In this document: positions 6,570 to 13,557 of the stretch, piece after piece
How positions within the stretch are numbered: the first letter of the stretch is position 1
Layout: each line of letters begins with the position of its first letter
Virus record (IMG/VR): IMGVR_UViG_3300043446_000708
Coordinates: 1-25,818 of that record
DNA: 25,818 bases
Direction: 5' to 3' (one strand)
Source of the DNA: a virus
Made by a program: the position numbers and the translations under genes
Notes under the pieces: generated by a model
Told to the model about the DNA's origin: nothing
Database searches by the model: none
Seen by the model: the letters and a program-made list of their open reading frames with translations, nothing else

Positions 6570-7466
6570 ATGACTGATGCAACAAGCGGGTCTGCAATCA
6601 TTGCAGGCAACCCAGCAGGTGAACCCACTGCTGGAAATACTGGCGGTGATCCCACCGCATCAACTGGAATGACGGGCCAATCTGGTGCTGCCTCTGGCGA
6701 CATCGGCAAGCAGCCCGACACATCCACTGGCAACTGGTACGACAAGATCGAGGACAGCGAACTCAAGGGCTACGTTCAGAACAAGGGCTGGAAAGACCCA
6801 AGCGAGCTGGCCGTTGGCTACAAGAACCTCGAGAAGTTGCTCGGTGGTGAGAAGCTCCCACTGCCCAAGGGCGCAGACGATGCCGAAGGCTGGGGTCGCG
6901 TGTATGACGCGCTTGGCCGTCCGAAGTCTGCCGAAGAGTACAAGCTCCCCCTGCCCGAAGGCGACGATGGCTCATTTGCCAAGACCGCAGCCGCATGGAT
7001 GCACGAGGCTGGCCTGAACCAGAAGCAGGCCGAGCTGATCGCTGCCAAGTGGAACGAACACATGCAGGGCGCGATGGGCCAGCAGACCCAGCAGAGCGCT
7101 CAGAAGGTTGAGCAGGACATCGCCGCGCTCAAGGGCGAATGGGGTCAGGCTTGGAACGAGAACATCGCTCTCGGCTCACGCGCTGCCAAAGAGTTCGGCC
7201 TTGATGCTGACAAGCTCACAGCCATCGAAGGCGCTATCGGCACGGGCGAGATGCTCAAGCTGATGTCCCGTATTGGCCGTGGTTTGACCGAACACAACTT
7301 CGAGGGTGGCAACACCACACAGAGCTTTGGCATGACACCCGAGGCAGCGAAGCAGCGCATCGCCGCACTGCGTGCCGACACCGAGTGGGCAACCAAGTAC
7401 ATGAGTGGCAACGCTGACGCACAGGCTGAACTCAAGCGCCTGATGACAGTTGCATACCCAGAGTGA
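6570..7466 (+). CDS. Capsid assembly scaffolding protein
   Basis: This is the internal chaperone for prohead assembly, expected to leave before or during packaging. The 298-aa protein has a disordered Gly/Ala/Thr-rich N-terminus (to about residue 50). It then has the motif block WYDKIEDSELKGYVQNKGW, YKNLEKLLG, LPLPKGADD and YDALGRPKSAEEYKLPLP, seen in many podovirus scaffolds. Long charged helices with Gln-rich spacing follow, ending in a helical C-terminus (RADTEWATKYMSGNADAQAELKRLM) likely to contact the capsid protein. It lies directly upstream of the capsid gene region with a strong AAAGGAG site. Family identity comes from the conserved motif block and context. Confidence 0.85.
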   Translation: MTDATSGSAIIAGNPAGEPTAGNTGGDPTASTGMTGQSGAASGDIGKQPDTSTGNWYDKIEDSELKGYVQNKGWKDPSELAVGYKNLEKLLGGEKLPLPKGADDAEGWGRVYDALGRPKSAEEYKLPLPEGDDGSFAKTAAAWMHEAGLNQKQAELIAAKWNEHMQGAMGQQTQQSAQKVEQDIAALKGEWGQAWNENIALGSRAAKEFGLDADKLTAIEGAIGTGEMLKLMSRIGRGLTEHNFEGGNTTQSFGMTPEAAKQRIAALRADTEWATKYMSGNADAQAELKRLMTVAYPE

Positions 7467-7485
7467 TGCGAAGGGCGCACCAGTG

Positions 7486-7722
7486 ATGGAAAACTTGCAA
7501 CACTCACCGCAAATCAGGCTAGAATGCCTGAAATTGGCGCACCGCGCCGACCTCTTGCCAGATGAGGTGATCGCGAAAGCGAGAACGTATTTGGCTTGGG
7601 TCAACGGTGTGCCGAACTCGACAACCCCACAAGGGCCGAGTGACAGCTCGAAAGAGAGCAAATTGGCCCCGACAGCTACTGCTCGGACAAGCCCCACGAA
7701 GAGTGCTGGGAAACCAGCTTAA
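7486..7722 (+). CDS. Small protein between scaffold and capsid genes (78 aa)
   Basis: I choose ATG 7486 (MENLQHSPQIRLECLKLAHR). A TTG at 7450 in the same frame would overlap the scaffold gene. AAGGG lies about ten bases upstream. The first 45 residues contain two helices (QIRLECLKLAHRADLLPDEVIAKARTYLAWV), after which the chain is a disordered Ser/Thr/Pro/Lys tail. The pattern of a short helix pair beginning IRLECLKLA is common in phage genes next to capsid genes, but I know no assigned function. Capsid start is 27 bases downstream. Confidence 0.6.
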   Translation: MENLQHSPQIRLECLKLAHRADLLPDEVIAKARTYLAWVNGVPNSTTPQGPSDSSKESKLAPTATARTSPTKSAGKPA

Positions 7723-7749
7723 TCAACCTAACCTTCAAAGGGTAGAAAT

Positions 7750-8706
7750 ATGTCTTTCAACGTCTCCACGGCGTTCGTTCAGCAGTACAGCACGAACGTC
7801 CAAATGCTCTTGCAACAGCAAGGCTCTCGTCTGCGCAACACTGTGCAGAACTTCAAGTTCCAAGGTAAGGCCGCTTCTATGGCCGAGCAGTTCGGTCAGG
7901 TTTCTCCTGTTCGCAACCAGTCTCGCCACAGCGACACTCCCTTGATCTCCACTCCCCAAGACAAGCGTTGGATTTATCCAAACGACTACGATTGGGCTGA
8001 CTTGATCGACTCGCAGGACAAACTGCGCATGTTGATCGACCCAACTTCCAGCTACGCAATGGCTGGCGCTTGGGCGATGGGCCGCGCCATCGACGACGAA
8101 ATCATCTCTGGTTTCTACAACTCCAACAACACTGGTGAGAACGGCACGACCACCACTGGCACTTTGTACGCCTACAACAGCAACAGCCAGTCTGTTCCCG
8201 CTGCTACTGGCGCTGCTTCTGCCACTGGCCTGAACATTGCCAAACTCCGCGCCGCAAAGCGCAAGCTGTTGGAAGCCGAAGTCGATGTGGACAACGACCA
8301 GTTGTTCATGGCGATCACTGCCAAGCAGCACGACGACTTGTTGAACGAAGCTCAAGCGATCAGCTTGGACTACAACAGCAAGCCAGTGTTGGTTGACGGC
8401 AAGATCAGTCAGTTCATGGGCTTTAACTTCGTTCACAGCGAGCGCATCGCTGGTGGTGCAAACTTCAACACTGCCATCAACCCAGCCATCGCGTCTGGTT
8501 CTTCTGATGGTCAGTTCACCACTGGCTCACGCTACTTGGTTCCTTGCTGGGCTAAGTCTGGCATGGCCTTGGGTGTGTGGAACGATGTGCAGACCTCCAT
8601 CGACCGCCGCGCCGACAAGCGCAACTCTTATCAGGTGTATGTCACTGGCACGTTCGGTGGCGCACGCATGGAAGAGAAAAAGTGCGTCATCATCAACTGC
8701 GCTTAA
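7750..8706 (+). CDS. Major capsid protein
   Basis: This is the main shell protein, 318 aa, of the HK97-fold type used by many non-T7 podoviruses. It has an N-terminal arm (SFNVSTAFVQQYSTNVQMLLQQQGSRL), then DKRWIYPNDYDWADLIDSQDKLRMLIDPTSSYA, A-domain helices (LNIAKLRAAKRKLLEAEVD), and LFMAITAKQHDDLLNEAQ. The C-terminal part has RYLVPCWAKSGMALGVWNDVQTSIDRRADKRNSYQVY, a typical capsid closing segment. Codon use is distinct: 13 of 19 leucines are TTG, whereas CTG/CTC prevail in the large downstream genes. AAAGGG provides the ribosome-binding site. The family call is confident. Confidence 0.9.
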   Translation: MSFNVSTAFVQQYSTNVQMLLQQQGSRLRNTVQNFKFQGKAASMAEQFGQVSPVRNQSRHSDTPLISTPQDKRWIYPNDYDWADLIDSQDKLRMLIDPTSSYAMAGAWAMGRAIDDEIISGFYNSNNTGENGTTTTGTLYAYNSNSQSVPAATGAASATGLNIAKLRAAKRKLLEAEVDVDNDQLFMAITAKQHDDLLNEAQAISLDYNSKPVLVDGKISQFMGFNFVHSERIAGGANFNTAINPAIASGSSDGQFTTGSRYLVPCWAKSGMALGVWNDVQTSIDRRADKRNSYQVYVTGTFGGARMEEKKCVIINCA

Positions 8707-8724
8707 TCGAAGGAGTAACGCAAC

Positions 8725-9171
8725 ATGGCAACCTATCTTTCTAACGAACTTGGCGGCAGCGCCAACCAGACCAGCACTCCTGTTGGTTACAAGCCTCGCG
8801 CTTCCGTCTACGGCGGTCGCTTGAAGCGCTTGCGTGCAACCATCACGTTCGCATCTCAGACCACAAGCGACATCATCCAGTTGGGCAACTTGCCTGCTGG
8901 TGCAGTGTTCGCTTTCGGTACGATCAACGTGTCGGCCACTACTGGCTCTGCAACTCTCGCCATCGGCATCTCTGGCACTGCTGCCAAGTACGCCGCTGCT
9001 GCTGCTTACACCACTGCTGACGTTCCCACCTTGTTTGGTAAGAACGCTGTTGTGGCTGCAAGCGATGCAGGCTTGACCACTGAGGAAACTGTGATCGCCA
9101 CCATCGCTGGTGCGTCATTGCCCTCTAGCGGCACAGCCGTTGTGGACTTGTTCTACAGCGCTCCGAACTAA
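8725..9171 (+). CDS. Probable capsid decoration/cement protein (148 aa)
   Basis: It follows the capsid gene by 18 bases with AAGGAG before the ATG. The 148-residue protein is Ala/Thr/Ser/Gly-rich and almost all beta-strand: RLKRLRATITFASQTTSDIIQLGNLPAGAVFAFGTINVSATTG is followed by repeated short hydrophobic strands. Position and composition match beta-sandwich decoration proteins that trimerise on the capsid surface, as in the Bbp16-type cement position of BPP-1, but I see no diagnostic motif. A terminator-like hairpin follows 14 bases after the stop. Confidence 0.6.
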   Translation: MATYLSNELGGSANQTSTPVGYKPRASVYGGRLKRLRATITFASQTTSDIIQLGNLPAGAVFAFGTINVSATTGSATLAIGISGTAAKYAAAAAYTTADVPTLFGKNAVVAASDAGLTTEETVIATIAGASLPSSGTAVVDLFYSAPN

Positions 9172-9185
9172 TCGGAAATGAAACG

Positions 9186-9207
9186 GGGGCTGGGGAAACC
9201 TAGCCCC
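9186..9207 (+). terminator. Terminator-like hairpin after the decoration gene
   Basis: Arms GGGGCTGGG (9186-9194) and CCTAGCCCC (9199-9207) pair over nine base pairs with one G-U, closed by a GAAA tetraloop of the GNRA class. The downstream tract TCCTTCCATTC is only partly T-rich, so termination would be incomplete. The position, after the two most abundant head proteins, fits a partial terminator or an RNA-stabilising structure that raises capsid mRNA relative to the tail genes. Confidence 0.5.
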
Positions 9208-9231
9208 TCCTTCCATTCATAGGAGAAACTC

Positions 9232-9420
9232 ATGGCTTACTATTTCGGCATCAACGTGGGTGCTGGTGCAATGGGCAGTGTGACCGAAGGCTCTTCGACC
9301 ACATCCAAAGACATCGAGCTGGTGATCAACACCAACGCAAACGTACCTGCCAAAGAGGACTTGATCCTCGCACAGCAGAAGCTCAACGATTACATCGTTG
9401 CCGCATCTAAAAACTGGTGA
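9232..9420 (+). CDS. Small conserved head-module protein (62 aa)
   Basis: Strong TAGGAG upstream. The product starts MAYYFGINVGAGAMGSVTEGSSTTSKDIELVIN and ends with a helix (KEDLILAQQKLNDYIVAASKNW). The pattern (glycine-rich N-terminal strand, TSKDIEL, then a single helix with a terminal Trp) recurs in small podovirus genes near the capsid. Function is not known to me. It lies in a run of small head genes, with eight bases to the next start. Confidence 0.65.
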   Translation: MAYYFGINVGAGAMGSVTEGSSTTSKDIELVINTNANVPAKEDLILAQQKLNDYIVAASKNW

Positions 9421-9428
9421 GGTAACTT

Positions 9429-9746
9429 ATGCCTATTCGTCGCGCAGATGACAAACAATACACGCTGCTAACCGCAGGCTCTGCTACTGGTTCGGCTGTC
9501 CCTATCAGCGGCGGCGAATACCAGTTCATGGTTGACGGCACTGTCGGCAGCTCAACGATCAGCTTGCAAATTCAATCGCCATCTGGCGCTTGGATGGATG
9601 TGCAGGTGTTTACTGGTTCCGTGGTGAAGTTCACCGTGTTGCCAGCCAATCAGTCGGCCATCGACTTGCCTGCTGGCAATGTGCGTTGTGCTTGCACTGG
9701 TGGCACACCAAGCAACATCAACGCCTACCTCGTCGGCTTGGGTTAA
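9429..9746 (+). CDS. Small beta-rich virion protein (105 aa)
   Basis: GAGG precedes the ATG. Strand-rich sequence such as YQFMVDGTVGSSTISLQIQSPSGAWMDVQVFTGSVVKFTVLP suggests a single beta-sandwich of the kind seen in decoration, tail-collar or carbohydrate-binding phage proteins. A pair of cysteines (RCACTGG) is present near the end. The neighbourhood is the head-to-tail transition: the gp11-like adaptor starts 13 bases later. Function not assigned. Confidence 0.65.
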   Translation: MPIRRADDKQYTLLTAGSATGSAVPISGGEYQFMVDGTVGSSTISLQIQSPSGAWMDVQVFTGSVVKFTVLPANQSAIDLPAGNVRCACTGGTPSNINAYLVGLG

Positions 9747-9758
9747 TAGGAGGCGCAC

Positions 9759-10358
9759 ATGGCCTCAGTCATCCAAGTCGCCAACCGTGCGCTGACCAAA
9801 CTCGGATCGGCGCGTATCACTTCACTCAGCGATGATGTGAAGGCTGCGCGTGCGATCTCGTCTTGCTTTGAAGACTTGCGAGACGACGAGCTGCGTACCA
9901 GCCGCTGGCAGTTCGCCATGAAGCGCACCTCTTTGGCCGCGCTTGCTGATGCACCTGCGTTTGGTTTCAATTACCAATACGCACTGCCGTCAGACTTTTT
10001 GCGTCTGGACATGATCGGTGACCAGTACCCATCTGCCGTGATGGACAACTACATCGGTGCAGAGACGCAGGAATACATGATCGAGGGCAACTTGATCATC
10101 ACTGATTTTGAAGCTCCCTTGAAGCTGCGATACATATCGCGCATCGAAGACCCCAACCAGTGGGACGTAAACTTCCGCGAGATGCTGGCCGCACGCATTG
10201 CAGCCGAGATCGCAGAAGACCTCACACAATCTGACACCAAGAAGCAGGCAGCTTGGGCCGACTACAAGCGTGCCAAGAGCAATGCCATTCGCATTGGCGC
10301 AATCGAGAAACCACCAGCCACGCCGCCTGACAACTCTTGGATCATTTCAAGGATTTAA
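9759..10358 (+). CDS. Tail tubular protein A / head-tail adaptor (T7 gp11-like)
   Basis: This is the adaptor ring between portal and nozzle in short-tailed phages. The 199-residue protein begins MASVIQVANRALTKLGSARI, the classic start of the gp11 family. SDDVKAARAISSCFEDLRDDELRTSRWQFAMKRTSLA follows, then YQYALPSDFLRLDMI and a C-terminal helix with MLAARIAAEIAEDLTQSDTKK. All are recognised gp11 signature blocks, and length is right (T7 gp11 is 196 aa). A perfect AGGAGG lies before the ATG. The nozzle gene follows immediately. Confidence 0.92.
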   Translation: MASVIQVANRALTKLGSARITSLSDDVKAARAISSCFEDLRDDELRTSRWQFAMKRTSLAALADAPAFGFNYQYALPSDFLRLDMIGDQYPSAVMDNYIGAETQEYMIEGNLIITDFEAPLKLRYISRIEDPNQWDVNFREMLAARIAAEIAEDLTQSDTKKQAAWADYKRAKSNAIRIGAIEKPPATPPDNSWIISRI

Positions 10359-10361
10359 GAG

Positions 10362-12644
10362 ATGCCCAAGGCCTCACCACTACGTTCCTCGTTCAACGCT
10401 GGCGAGTTGTCGCCTCTTATGGCTGGCCGCACTGATGTCAACAAGTACAGCAGCGGCTGCGATGAGATGCTCAACTTCATCCCTGCCGTGCAAGGCCCAG
10501 CGGTGCGTCGAGCAGGTTCTCGCTTTGTGGCAGAGGTCAAGAGCAGCGCCAACCGCACATGGCTGTCAAAGTTCGAGTTCAGCACAACGCAGGCCTATGT
10601 GCTTGAGTTCGGCCACCTCTACATTCGCTTCTACACCAACCACGGCCAGCTTCTGTCTGGTGGCTCGCCCTACGAGATCGTGTCGCCCTTCACTGCTGCT
10701 GAGATGACCAACAGCGATGGCACGTTTGCGCTGTCGATGGTGCAGTCTGGTGATGTGATCTACATCGCCCACCCAAATCACCCGCTGCAAAAGCTCTCGC
10801 GCTTTGGCAACACCAACTGGACGATTGCAGATGCGCCGCTGATCAACGGGCCGTACCAAACCCAGAACACCGACCGCACGATCACCGTCTACGCCAGCGC
10901 TAACACAGGCACGGTGACGCTGACAGCCAACTCGAGCATCTTCACCTCGAGCATGGTTGGCTCGTTCTTCTACCTCGAGCCAAAAGACCTGTCGGCCATC
11001 AAGCCGTGGACTGCTGGGCAGGAGTACACCACCAACCCCAACGGCGTGTATCGCCGCAGTGACGGCAAGACCTACATCTGCACGACCAACGGCACACCCA
11101 CGGCTGGCAAGGTATGGCGCACTGGCCCAGATAAACCGATCCACACCTACGGCACTGTGGCCGATGGCGACTACCAAGGCATCAGCGGCACGACCTGCGA
11201 GCGACAAGGCCTCGACTGGCAGTTCGTCGACTCTGGCTTTGGCTACGTCAAAATCACTGGCTACACCAGCGGCACTTCGGTGACCGCCGTGGTGCAGGGT
11301 ACAACCGTGCTGCCCACTGGTGTGGTTGGCTCTGGCAACGCGACCTTCCGCTGGGCCAAGGCTGCGTTCAATGCTGCTGATGGCTACCCTACCAAGGTCA
11401 CGTTCTTCCGCGAGCGCCTGACGCTGTCCAAGGGCATCCAGCTCTACTTCTCGGTGGCAGGTGACTTCGAGAACTTTGCGTCGAAAGACGACAGCGGCCA
11501 AGTGGTGGCCGACCGCGCCATTCAGTTGACGATCTCGAGCGACGAGGTCAACCAAGTGCAGTGGCTGGCCCCAACGCAGGCGCTGCTGGTCGGCACATCT
11601 GGCGGCGAGTTTGCATGCGCGGAGAACAGCACCAGCGATGTGTTTGCGCCATCCAACGTCAAGATCGAGCAGCAGACCTCCGAAGGCTCGCGTTCGGTTG
11701 CCCCTGTGCGCGTGGGCTATTCGACGCTGTTTGTGCAGCGCTCTGGCCGCAAGCTCAAAGAGGCCTCGTACAACTTCCAGCAAAACGGCTACGTCACCAA
11801 CGACCTGACCGTGCTGGCCGAGCATGTCACCTACAGCGGCATCGTCCAGACTGACTGGCACAAAGAGCCATACGTCTGCATGTGGGCTGCTCGAGGTGAC
11901 GGCAAGCTGCTGGGCTTCACGTTCAACAAAGAGCAGGACGTTCTCGGCTGGCATCCTCACCAGCTCGGCGGCGATGGCATTGTCGAGTCGGTGTGCGTTA
12001 TCCCGAACCCAAGCCAAGACCGTGACGACCTGTGGCTCATCGTCAAGCGCACGATCAACGGCACGACCAAGCGATACGTCGAGTACCTCGAGCGCGAGTA
12101 CCGCGATGGCGATGCTCAGTCGAGCTGCTTCTATGTCGACTGCGGCCTGACCTACAACGGCACGGCCACCACGACGATTAGCGGCCTGTCGCACCTCGAG
12201 GGCCAGACCGTGGCGATATTGGCTGATGGCGCGTCTCACCCAGATCGCGTGGTGACCAGCGGCTCGATCACGTTGCAGCGCTCTGCCTCTGTCGTGCAGG
12301 TCGGCCTGCCCTGCCCTGCGTGGCTCAAGACTACGCGCATCGAGGCTGGCGCTGGTGATGGCACAGCCCAAGGCAAGAGCAAACGCATCACCAAGGTGGT
12401 GTTTCGCTTTTACAATACGCTCGGTGCGTTGGTGGGGCCAGATGAGAACAACCTCGACACAGTCGAGTTCCGAACTGGCTCTGACTTAATGGATCAAGCG
12501 CCGCCGCTGTTCACTGGCGACAAAGGCCCGATTGATTGGGCTGGTGGCTATGACTTCGACGGCTTTGTGATGGTTAAGCAGGAGCAGCCGCTGCCGATGA
12601 CGGTGGTGGCGATCATGCCGCAAGTACACACATTCGACCGATGA
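10362..12644 (+). CDS. Tail tubular protein B / tail nozzle (T7 gp12-like)
   Basis: This is the hexameric nozzle at the tail tip. The 760 residues (T7 gp12 is 794) start with PKASPLRSSFNAGELSPLMAGRTDVNKYSSGCDEMLNFIPAVQGPAVRRAGSRFVAE, the hallmark N-terminus of this family. A long all-beta body follows with VQWLAPTQALLVGTSGGEFA and RSVAPVRVGYSTLFVQRSGRKLKE. No insertion or break is visible. The reverse strand carries a 601-codon open frame across it, which I treat as a composition artefact. The last codons overlap the ATG of the next gene (ATGA). Confidence 0.93.
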   Translation: MPKASPLRSSFNAGELSPLMAGRTDVNKYSSGCDEMLNFIPAVQGPAVRRAGSRFVAEVKSSANRTWLSKFEFSTTQAYVLEFGHLYIRFYTNHGQLLSGGSPYEIVSPFTAAEMTNSDGTFALSMVQSGDVIYIAHPNHPLQKLSRFGNTNWTIADAPLINGPYQTQNTDRTITVYASANTGTVTLTANSSIFTSSMVGSFFYLEPKDLSAIKPWTAGQEYTTNPNGVYRRSDGKTYICTTNGTPTAGKVWRTGPDKPIHTYGTVADGDYQGISGTTCERQGLDWQFVDSGFGYVKITGYTSGTSVTAVVQGTTVLPTGVVGSGNATFRWAKAAFNAADGYPTKVTFFRERLTLSKGIQLYFSVAGDFENFASKDDSGQVVADRAIQLTISSDEVNQVQWLAPTQALLVGTSGGEFACAENSTSDVFAPSNVKIEQQTSEGSRSVAPVRVGYSTLFVQRSGRKLKEASYNFQQNGYVTNDLTVLAEHVTYSGIVQTDWHKEPYVCMWAARGDGKLLGFTFNKEQDVLGWHPHQLGGDGIVESVCVIPNPSQDRDDLWLIVKRTINGTTKRYVEYLEREYRDGDAQSSCFYVDCGLTYNGTATTTISGLSHLEGQTVAILADGASHPDRVVTSGSITLQRSASVVQVGLPCPAWLKTTRIEAGAGDGTAQGKSKRITKVVFRFYNTLGALVGPDENNLDTVEFRTGSDLMDQAPPLFTGDKGPIDWAGGYDFDGFVMVKQEQPLPMTVVAIMPQVHTFDR

Positions 12645-13066
12645 GGACTGTTCAGTTTGAGCCAGAGCATTTAGCCACCCTTCTACTTCAACCGAGTCAA
12701 GCCATGCTGCAACCACTTCTCACTGATCCCGAATACGGAGCCAGCTTGAAAGCAGCAGGCCCGTCATACACGGCGCTCGATGGCGACAAGGTGGTGGCGT
12801 GCATCGGCATGATCAACATTTGGAACGGCAGGTCACAGGTCTGGGCGCTGATCAGCAATGACGCTGGTCGCAAGTTCTTCTACATCCACAAAATGGTCGA
12901 GCGTGCGTTGCGCCTGCACCCCGTCAAGCGCGTGGAGACGACAGTCACCAGCGACTTCGCGGAAGGCCACCGCTGGATGCAAATGCTCGGTTTCCAGCGC
13001 GAGGGCTGCATGCGTGCATACACGCCCGATGGCGTTGATACCGATCTCTACGCGAGGGTTTCATAA
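12641..13066 (+). CDS. T7 gp13-like internal virion protein (GNAT-like fold)
   Basis: The 141-aa product has the acetyltransferase-like pattern seen in the T7 gp13 family. It has a start MRTVQFEPEHLATLLLQ, then YTALDGDKVVACIGMINIWNGRSQVWALI, then RVETTVTSDFAEGHRWMQMLGFQREGCMRAYTPDG. The terminal W-MQ-LGF-REG block matches the GNAT motif-B strand. In T7, gp13 is needed for infectivity and prohead/tail assembly rather than known catalysis; a working acetyl-CoA site is not evident here. It sits exactly at the T7 gene order position, between nozzle and gp14. Confidence 0.8.
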   Translation: MRTVQFEPEHLATLLLQPSQAMLQPLLTDPEYGASLKAAGPSYTALDGDKVVACIGMINIWNGRSQVWALISNDAGRKFFYIHKMVERALRLHPVKRVETTVTSDFAEGHRWMQMLGFQREGCMRAYTPDGVDTDLYARVS

Positions 13067-13548
13067 TGGGCGGCATTTTCAAAGCGCAAGGCTCGATCTA
13101 CGAGGCGCAAGCAGCGCAAGGCACATATCTGTCCAAAGCTCAGTCGGACGAATACAACGCGACCGTAGCCACCAATAACGCGCAGGTCGCCAACGAGCAG
13201 TCAAACGCACAGCAAGAAGCCGCGCTTCGCAAGTTCCACGACACGCAGGGCAAGGCCTATGCCGCTGTCGCTCAGTCTGGTGCTGGCTTTGATGGCAGCA
13301 ACGCAGACATCTTGCAGCAGAACGAAGTCAACTCGATGCTTGACCAACTGGCGATTCGCTACGATGGCGCAAGCAAGTCACGAGGACTGATCGATCAAGC
13401 CGCGCAACTGCGCTATTCCGCAAAGGTCAACCGCATCAATGCAGACATGGCGATGAAGGCTGGCAAAGCTGCGGCCACCGCTGCGCTCTTCGACAGCGCT
13501 TCTCAGATGTACAAAATGTCGCAAAGTGGCGGCTCATCAGCAGCATAA
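13066..13548 (+). CDS. T7 gp14-like internal virion (ejection) protein
   Basis: The start overlaps the previous stop by one base (TAATG). The 160-residue chain starts MGGIFKAQGSIYEAQAAQG. It has AVAQSGAGFDGSNADILQQNEVNSMLDQLAIRYDG and is Ala/Gln-rich and helical to the end, typical of the gp14 ejection-channel family, whose T7 member forms an outer-membrane pore for DNA entry. The hydrophobic segment needed for that is weak by eye. Gene order supports the assignment. Confidence 0.82.
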   Translation: MGGIFKAQGSIYEAQAAQGTYLSKAQSDEYNATVATNNAQVANEQSNAQQEAALRKFHDTQGKAYAAVAQSGAGFDGSNADILQQNEVNSMLDQLAIRYDGASKSRGLIDQAAQLRYSAKVNRINADMAMKAGKAAATAALFDSASQMYKMSQSGGSSAA

Positions 13549-13557
13549 GGGGCGTTA

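Noticed and set aside
10566-12371. 601-codon open frame on the minus strand, opposite the nozzle gene
   Set aside because: Antisense shadow of a firmly identified T7 gp12-like gene, with no recognisable domain or gene context on that strand.
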